In this document: positions 41,691 through 64,000 of the stretch, in pieces
Position numbering within the stretch: position 1 is the stretch's first letter
Layout of the letters: each line of letters opens with the position of its first letter
Assembly (NCBI RefSeq): GCF_000972845.2
Contig: NC_040028.1
Span: forward strand, 19,930,210-19,994,209
DNA length: 64,000 nucleotides
Direction: 5' to 3'
Source: Larimichthys crocea
Lineage: Eukaryota > Chordata > Actinopteri > Sciaenidae
Program-made: the position numbers and the translations under genes
Notes under the pieces: generated by a model
What the model was told of the DNA's origin: nothing
Database searches by the model: none
The model's input: the letters and a program-made list of their open reading frames with translations, nothing else

Positions 41691-42424
41691 TCTGTCGTAC
41701 TAGAAGCAAACAATTTAAGCTTAACACAAATACTGCTGAAAAACAGGGAGGCAGCTGGCCTGGCCTCATCAACGAAATGCGTCTACCAGGACCCCTAAAG
41801 CTCACTACCACACATCTTGAATTTAATATGCACAAAGTGAGTTTGTTAAGTTAGTTAATGGTGCACATTTTGTACCCTTTGGACAATGGCTAGCAGTTCC
41901 CTCATTTCCATTTCTAAGTTAACCTTTTGCTGGTAGTAGCCTTGAAAATGTCACTTTTCCTAATGAATGATGCATAGTAACTGTTTCTATGCTTAAATTC
42001 TGATCTGAATTGGATGAAATAAAGGACAGGAGGTGTCGTACAAAAATTGAACTCCAGAGATAAACCTGATTTCTAACATTTTTGGCACAGACGAGGTGAA
42101 AAGCAACACTAAACACACTCATCTGAATCATTTTTAATAAATGCTATGCGCTCGATTCTTCTCACTCAGCGAGACAGTTTGACACGAACAATCGACCACA
42201 TACTCGCACGCCACATGTCCCGTCCAACCACAACCCACAGGCAGGAAAGCAAAATAGGGATACCAGCATTACCACAGTTTTCCTAATCTGGGTGGAGGAT
42301 GAAAAAAGAAGCCAAGCTTAACAAAGACATGAACTCAGAAACCACAAAGAGAGAGTGTTAAGAGGAGGGCAGCAAGAAAACACAGAGCCAAGAGCTACAC
42401 AGTATCAAAACAAAAAGATGAACT
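41691..42424. other. Intergenic spacer between minisatellite and tfg 3' end
   Basis: Ordinary AT-rich sequence; no gene, RNA or recognised mobile element seen. Confidence 0.6.
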
Positions 42425-43252
42425 CCATTTGGGTCTCAATCATTTATTAGGTTCAAGAAAAAAATGTTACAGTTTATACATAAACAACTAATCTCACTTG
42501 AAGGTGGGGTTTGATTTATTAGTAAAAACCAGTGATAAGATAAAGAGAGAGAGAGATAGCAAGCTTTTACTGGAAGTGATATAACGAGCTAAACAAGTCT
42601 TCACTGACGCTGGGATCTACACCTCCCGTTAGCCGTCACTTAGCTAGTGTTCCCGACGTGGGGCAGTTTCATTGACACATTTAATACCGACACGGTGGTG
42701 AACTTGATCAATAAGGGAAAAAAAAACAAACGTCAACAGGGTAACTTCATATAGATAGTGTCTTACAGATGCATCTACACACTCAGCCGAGATGTTTTTC
42801 AGTCTAACGTGCGACGCGGATGCAGAATGCCGGACGCTGATCTCACTCGCAAAAGAATGGCGTGTTACCGTGAAAAGAAACGGTTTGTGCAAACAGCCTG
42901 TTTTGGTCTTCCAGGTGTGTGCGTACAGACTGGTTACATTTTGTACAATGACAGATACGAGAGGGCAGAGCAGATGTGGAGAGAGCGGGAAAAATAACAC
43001 GAGGAACAAACACCGGGGGGGCCAGAACAGAGCGGCGTGTTGGAGAGACGGCATACAAACACTAACCATCAGACTGGGGGAGTTGCTTGTTTTATATTTG
43101 CACTTCTTATTTGTATGAACTTGGAGGGGAAGGGGGGATGCAGAGCGGTGGAACATATTTCCTGCACCCAGGCCAAACAGTTGGAGCCACACATAGGGGT
43201 CGGGGGAGTTTGAAGGGTGTGTGTGAGGATCAGTAACATCCGCTATCCTCTT
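42425..43252 (-). other. tfg: tfg 3' UTR
   Basis: Minus-strand sequence after the tfg stop codon. AATAAA hexamers on the minus strand at 42515-42520 and 42443-42448 are candidate polyadenylation signals; the limits follow from the latter. A 182-aa minus-strand open frame here (42644-43192) has no recognisable domain. Confidence 0.65.
42443..42448 (-). terminator. Candidate polyadenylation signal of tfg
   Basis: TTTATT on the plus strand, AATAAA on the minus strand, about 800 bases after the tfg stop codon. Another at 42515-42520. Confidence 0.5.
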
Positions 43253-58490
<15,238 letters not shown>

Positions 58491-58542
58491 AACCAGGACG
58501 TGGCAGTCACCGCGCGCATGCGCAGAGCAGAGCAGAGGCAAA
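58491..58542 (-). promoter_or_regulatory. Probable tfg core promoter with NRF-1 site
   Basis: CpG-rich stretch containing CGCGCATGCGCA (58513-58524), a full NRF-1 consensus palindrome, typical of TATA-less housekeeping promoters. No TATA box is seen. Confidence 0.6.
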
Positions 58543-59211
58543 GGTTAATGATCTATCTATCTATAAAATATAGCCGAGATGCACCCCGGCTGCATCACGG
58601 AAAGAAGAACTGTGCAACCAGGAGTGGAGGTCACCGCGCGCAGCGCGCAGAGCAGAGGCAAAGGGAAGGAGCGAGCTGAATAGAGAATAGATGAGAGAGA
58701 GAAGAGAGAGAAGCGATAGGAGCGAGAAGCAAGAGATGAATGTAGAATAGAGCGGAGATGGAAGAAGCGAGAGATAGAGAGATGATGGAGAGGTGAGAGG
58801 AGAGATGAGAGAGCTAAGCAGATAGCGATAGGAGAGTCGAGAAATAGAGGAGGGAAGAGAGAGTAGAGAGAGATGAGAGAGAGAGGATGTAGGCGAGCTA
58901 GTAGATGAGAGAGAGGTAGAGGAAGGAGAGAAAGAGAATAAGCGCGAGAGCCGATAGGCTGATGGAGAGATACGACTAGAGAGGATAGAAAAGAGAGAGT
59001 TATCGAAGATAGAGCGGAGAGAGAGATGAAGAGAGAGTGAGAGAGTAGCGGCGAGAGAGAGAGATATATATATAAGAGGAATAGCTATATATGAATATAG
59101 CTGATAGAATTTTTAAAATAAAGAGATTATAGAGATAGAAGAATGATAGAATATATAATAGCTAGAGCTTATCTCTGATGATAGCTCTAAGCATATACTA
59201 TATTTATATAT
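58543..59211. other. Low-quality GA/TA-rich sequence with promoter duplicate, ending at the gap
   Basis: 58578-58662 repeats the preceding promoter-5' UTR sequence (CACCCCGGCTGCATCA, AAGAAGAACTGT, CAACCAGGA, CACCGCGCGC, GCAGAGGCAAAGG) with scattered indels; the NRF-1 site has lost its ATG core. Then comes about 500 bp of irregular GAGAGA/GATAG and finally TATATA sequence running into the N block. The indel pattern resembles uncorrected long-read sequence. Confidence 0.75.
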
Positions 59212-59221
59212 NNNNNNNNNN
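59212..59221. other. Assembly gap (10 N)
   Basis: Run of ten N of probably arbitrary length. Distance and orientation of the following sequence are not proven. Confidence 1.
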
Positions 59222-59708
59222 GCACGTCGAAGTGTTCCTTAGCAGCAAAAGGCGAACCCCGAGTGGGTCCATGTTGTGGAGGTGTACAGTGCTGTGTACA
59301 TTCATACATATGCCGTAGAATATGAGTTAGGCACCTGGAAATGTTTAATTAGTGTCTGTATTTCCCAGGTGTGTGTCAGGAAAAGGTGTCAGGCTCAACA
59401 ACATAATGAATTTACACTTCTGACTGCAACACGTGGCACCGGCAGATCAACGACGTCTAAACGAGGGAACGTTCCCGTTCATCATTTGTCATCCGCTGTG
59501 GGGGGGCGCTCAGCACTGGGATGCGAGCTGGTTTTTGCGCTATAAATTAATGCCATAATAACTTGTGGGAGGTTATATTTTACTCGCAGTCGAGTCTCCC
59601 CATCCACCATCCCACCCTTTCCGTTTCCCCTTCACCCAACCCACCCAACCCGAGGGCTCCAACCCTCCAGCAGATATAAGCTGTTGTTCCACAAGGTGTG
59701 GCGTCGGT
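59222..59708. other. Sequence after gap, before candidate exon
   Basis: No gene or repeat recognised. A pyrimidine-rich stretch (CCACCATCCCACCC and similar, about 59598-59660) precedes the candidate signal-peptide exon and may be part of a 5' UTR. Confidence 0.5.
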
Positions 59709-59818
59709 ATGGACACATATCCCGGGTTCCTCGGCTGTCCCTGCCTGCTAATTCTGATTCTGGTTGCTGGTGCTGAGGGCAGTGATTATTTCCCCCTAAA
59801 CGGCCGCTCAACAAAAGG
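59709..59818 (+). CDS. Candidate signal-peptide exon of an unrecognised secreted protein
   Basis: ATG at 59709 (GTCGGTATGG) opens MDTYPGFLGCPCLLILILVA followed by GAEGSDYFPLNGRSTK, a typical signal peptide with likely cleavage after AEG or AGA, and ends at donor GTAATC in phase 1. I do not recognise the protein. A phase-compatible exon lies at 62110-62184. Without a family match this remains a prediction. Confidence 0.4.
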
Positions 59819-62109
59819 TAATCCGTGTCCTTTTCGCACCGTATTTTCCTCCCCTACGGTCTGTATGAAAGAGGTTTTAGTGCCACAAACGAATTGGTTT
59901 GGACAGTTTTTCCAGTGTTTCGCTCCTGATAAAAGTAAAGTTTTCCTTCATTGTTGGCAAGAATAACTGGTGGAAAATATAAAAAACGGTTTTTTAAATT
60001 TGATGGTTTATTTAACATTTTGTTGCTTCACCATATCAACTTCAGCTTAGAAAGCGTTAAACAGAACAATACGGTTATTAAATGTCTTGATAGGTGGTTT
60101 GGGATGCTAGGAGACCCAAAGGCCTCGTAAATATGGACACAGAAGGCGCATCATTCTGCACGTCAATCCAGCCTGAAGCCAGCGCTCTTTTCTGCATCCA
60201 TAGTTTTAGTCTGCGTGTGTGTGGGTGTTGGTGTGTGTGTGTGGGTGGATGTGTTGTGTGTGTGTGTGCAGAAAGCTGAGCCAAACTGTCAGACTGTGGG
60301 TGATGGGGGCAAGAGACAGCAGTTTTTGGTGAGAAAGACTGTAAGCAAACACCGGTTTCTTTTCTCTGAGCGGTCTGAGTCCACGGTGTGGAATGCTCTT
60401 CCTCGATATCACTCAGCGGGAGTTGACTTGTCCGTCACCGTGAATCTTAAATTCAGAAGTCTTCGTGATCACAGATCTGATATCCCGAGGGAGCCGTGAA
60501 GCTGAGGAATAGCGTGGTGGCTCCGTAAGGTCCGGTGTGTAGTGTTTTTAATTACGGACACCACAGTTTCTTTAGCTGCACGACGTGACAGAAAAACAGT
60601 GTAGGGGAAATATTATTGATCCATTTCGATTCAGAAATCAAAAGATCTGCCACTCTCCCTCCTGATTCTTCATGTTATCTGCTCTGCTCTGTGTGCGCTA
60701 TATTCATGAGACCTGTGTGTAACACATATTCAATGTGTTTAAATAAGTTTTTTAAAGAGCTTCAGTGCTCTCACTGTTCTCTCGCTTTTCTTCATTCAAG
60801 CACTTACGATCATCCTTTTCTCATTATTTCGACAGTTTCATTTTTCCTTATTGAGCGTTTGCATTGCATCGTGGTTATAAAGCAATGTTGAGAACTCCTT
60901 CGTCACCTCGGAACATCAGCCCTACAGCAGCTATCAGTCATATTGGCAGGAGGGCGACAGACAAAGGAAAGAATCTGTCTCTGTTTTGCAACGACATCTG
61001 CCTGCCATGCTGGACTTCCACTCATCCTCCACAGCCTCATTTAATTGCACATAGTTCTTTATTTCCTATTTGTAGTTTACTTCATAGAAATAAACGTTTT
61101 GATTTATAGTTTTCTATTTGTACCAGGTGTTAATATGTTTATTCAATTTCTCGGCAAATTTGTAATTTCCATTTCCGTGCAAAAAGTCTACTTCCCTGCA
61201 AATGTTCAATATTGTAATTTCAGTTTAAATTCAGGTTAATTTTAATGGAAACCGTTGGCATGCTGGCTAACTGGATGCGCTGAACAGTAATCTATCTAGT
61301 CTATGGGCTCTGGTTAACATCAGAGTGTGAAAGGTGCTACGGAAGACCCGTAAATATAGCCCAGCCTGCGCACAAGTGTAGTTGTGTCTGTGTGTGTGGG
61401 TGTGTTGTTTGTGTTGTTGTGTTGGTGGGTGTGTGTGTAATTGTGCACACGGACATTGCCCCTCGTGTACACATTATTTCAGCAAACTTCAGGAAATTGC
61501 ACAGGGACCAAAGGGAACCTAATGAAACCACGAATAAAAGAAAACACTTTGGGTCAGTGAGCTGCACAGAATGGTGGCAGTGTGTGTGTGTGTGTGTGGC
61601 GTGATGTGTGTGCCGTGTGTGTTGTGTGTGTGTGTGTGGAGAGTTGTATTGTTGAACGAGGAATATGCAGCACAAGTTGAAGAGGTGTTAAGTTTTAAGA
61701 GGTGTGCTTTGGGATAAAAACGCTGCGTTCAAGGAAGCCGTGGGAGCTGCAAATGTTTCCACCCTTCTTTTTCTTTTTTTCTGAGAAACCACAAAACGGC
61801 ACGGCACTTCTACCAAGATTTGAGTGCCGAGAGAGAGAGAGCTCTGGCTTTAGCTGAAATTTGTTAAATGGTTGGCGGTGCAAGGAGGAAGGCAGAGTTG
61901 GTTTCAAAACATGGTCAGTGGGATTTAAACCTACTTTGGTCAGGCCGCCGGTTAGAAGCAGAAGAGAGCTTAAAGAAGACATCAGTTAGAGCCAAATGGC
62001 ATAGTAGTTTTAGGTGCACAACTCAAAGCACAAGCATGTTTGTGCAAATCTTTGCACGGAATGTGTTTTAATACACTCTGTCTCTCACATCTTCCCCCTG
62101 CTCCATTAG
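59819..62109 (+). other. Possible intron with TG-rich microsatellites
   Basis: Contains imperfect TG repeats at about 60212-60266, 61383-61436 and 61577-61640, and otherwise nothing recognised. Confidence 0.5.
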
Positions 62110-62184
62110 CAAGGGGTCCTAAAGAGACACACGGTCCTCGCCTTCTGACCCCACAGGCAGTCGCAAGTCGGCAGATGGCTTCAG
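62110..62184 (+). CDS. Candidate second exon of the unrecognised secreted protein
   Basis: 75 bp, open in phases 1-1, between a strong acceptor (TTCCCCCTGCTCCATTAG) and strong donor (TTCAG/GTAGGT). It would encode RGPKETHGPRLLTPQAVASR and five more residues. Both splice sites are better than expected by chance and the phase fits the exon at 59709-59818, but no family is recognised. A possible 14-bp microexon (62706-62719) follows. Confidence 0.35.
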
Positions 62185-64000
62185 GTAGGTGAACCGGGAA
62201 TGTTTCCCGAAAGTTTCAAAAGGCCAAAGAAATGATGCAGAGAGGGTGAGAAGAAGAAGACGCGTCTGGTTGCACAACACTAGAACGGAGACAGATGTGT
62301 ATGGAGACGCACGGCTGAACGTTTCCATTTAGTCTGGAATGCATGAAAAAGTGTGTGAGCTAGTCTGTCCTGTCCCGTCAGCTCCGCTTGTCACTGTGTG
62401 TTGCCATCTCTGTCCTGTCTCGTTTTTGTTTTGATGTCAGATGCAAATTCAAACCAACGTCCCCACAAAGAATACAACATCCTCGCTTTTTCTTATTCTT
62501 ACGAAATAGATGAATGAATAATTCATTCATTTCTCTTTGACTCTTGAAACTAAGAAAGCTTCCCTTCAGATTCAGTTGTATTGTATTTTTCACTATGCGG
62601 AGTGCTGCTGCCACAGAAACACACGAAGCAACGATAACGAAGCAATTTAAAAGGCATTTAAAGACTTTCTCATGGACCTGTTTTTCAAAATAGATTCCTC
62701 CTCAGGTCGGAATAAACAGGTAGGTTTCCCCCTTTCCTCCTAGGCATCCAAACTGTAAAATCAAAGAAACATTGTTAAAATAAATCGGTGTTTAGAAAAC
62801 TGGTTCTTGGTAAGAGCTCTGGAGAAACGTTTTGATCCTAAAACATTTTTTTTTTTAACCGTCTAAGGGTCTTTGAGGAATTAAGATGGGGAACAAATTG
62901 TAGAACCATAAATACATAAGAACACACATTAAAATTATATGATATTGCACCGTTGAATGAACGCGCAAGGACAAATACTATTTACAAACAAATTCTGGGA
63001 TGACCTTTGAAGAACCGATAGGTAAGGTTCTGTTTGACCTGAAAACGTTCCCAATGGCCTCACCATAAGACGATTTTTCGGTTTTTTACTCCTAGCCAAA
63101 CCGCTCTTGATAAGTTCTCTGGAGAACCTTTTTTGTTGCTGTTTAAGGTTCTTTGGATAACTGAATGCCAAAAAACGGGTTCGTAAGTCACTTGGCAGCC
63201 CTTTTGCTTTGCCGCCCAGTTTTTCATGTTTAATCAAACTCCTTGCTGTCCCTTTTAAATGTCTTTGGTAGACGATTACTGTTATATAGTTGGCCCTGCA
63301 AGCAACTGGTTCTTTTCGAGACCCAATAGGTAAAAGGTTCCTTTGCATGAACGGGAAAAAATTTCCCTATGGCAATCAACAACTTGAAACCTTTATTTTT
63401 AAGGATGTACGAGTATTACTAGTAGTAGTAGTGCTGCAAGGAACTTTTTACATATTGGTTCTTCAAGAACAATTTAGTATAAAGTTCTCTTCCCAAATTT
63501 AGTGTACATGATTAATTTTAAGGTTTGATATTTATTTATTCTCAGTAGCCCACCGTAGAAACAAAAAACAGGCTGTTAAGACCTTTTGTTATTGGGGCTT
63601 TCATGGCCGCTGTAATTTTATCTTCATAATAGAAATTGAGATAATAAAAACCGTGGGGCAATGTCATCAACTCTAGTTCTTCGCTCCAAGACTCAAAGTG
63701 TTTGCAGAAACGTAACCAGAACATTTTTTTAGGGTGTAAGCTAAGGGAAGTCGGGGGTCATTTTAACACGCTGTAAGTTTTGATTGGCTTCGTTCTTCCT
63801 AACACTCTGTTCGGGTTGCCACAGCTGCCTCCGGTTTTTATGAATTCTGCAGATTGCAGCTCGTGTAAAACCGCAGGTAGCCACACCGGAAAGCGTCGGC
63901 TTCCTCGGATGGACGAAGGTTGACTCAGCAAAAAAAAAACATCTTACAACCAACGCTGCCCATGAATCCTCCTCACTTGCGCCCCTGATGGTCAATTTGG
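62185..64000. other. Unannotated sequence to window end
   Basis: Holds degenerate units with GGTTCTTTG, GAGAACCTTTTT and AAGAACC motifs (about 62800-63480), resembling a common fish GAACC/GGTTC repeat, and a TAG trinucleotide run at about 63418-63431. No gene recognised. Confidence 0.5.

Noticed and set aside
42644..43192. 182-aa minus-strand open frame
   Set aside because: Lies within the tfg 3' UTR, has no domain, and is read through by the longer tfg transcript model.
60094..61675. Overlapping ORFs rich in Cys/Val or His/Thr
   Set aside because: Produced by TG/CA microsatellites read in different frames.
62706..62719. 14-bp microexon between CTCCTCAG and GTAGGT
   Set aside because: Good splice signals, but too short to support without transcripts.

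Overview
The window is nuclear genomic DNA of a ray-finned fish, probably a percomorph teleost. The evidence is two vertebrate genes split by GT-AG introns, AT-rich introns with many CA/TG microsatellites, and fish-type interspersed repeats (tRNA-derived SINE, non-LTR retrotransposon fragments, TTAA-flanked and hAT-like short elements, a pogo element). The species cannot be named from the sequence.

Layout. Positions 1-11150 are upstream intergenic DNA with no supported gene. Positions 11151-38918 on the + strand hold abi3bp (target of Nesh-SH3), reconstructed here as 23 coding exons encoding 1388 aa: signal peptide, N-terminal conserved block, fibronectin III domain, short Pro/Thr/basic exons, one 1773-bp Pro/Gln-rich exon, a second fibronectin III domain and the C-terminal domain shared with FNDC1. 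Its 3' UTR follows, then a 1.7-kb TTCAAAATTCTGAC-type minisatellite (40015-41690). Positions about 42425-58490 on the - strand hold tfg, with one noncoding first exon and seven coding exons (411 aa: PB1 domain, coiled coil, P/Q-rich tail). The two genes are convergent, as TFG and ABI3BP are in human, so the synteny is old. TFG acts at ER exit sites in COPII transport and ABI3BP is a secreted matrix protein; nothing here shows that they work together.

The tfg introns carry the most mobile DNA: an internally deleted pogo-type element whose shortened ORF is still open, two TTAA-flanked elements sharing one TTAA, and a tandem array of three terminal-inverted-repeat elements, one of them hit by a SINE. 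Next to the tfg promoter the sequence degrades into GA/TA-rich noise, repeats the promoter imperfectly and ends in a run of ten N (59212-59221), so the assembly is unreliable there.

Positions 59222-64000, beyond the gap, contain a possible signal-peptide exon and a phase-compatible second exon of an unrecognised secreted protein. Linkage of this part to the rest depends on the gap being scaffolded correctly.

I found no bacterial-type system, CRISPR array or novel enzyme cluster. The most unusual items are the giant P/Q exon of abi3bp, the pogo deletion derivative, the nested TTAA elements and the tandem element array.
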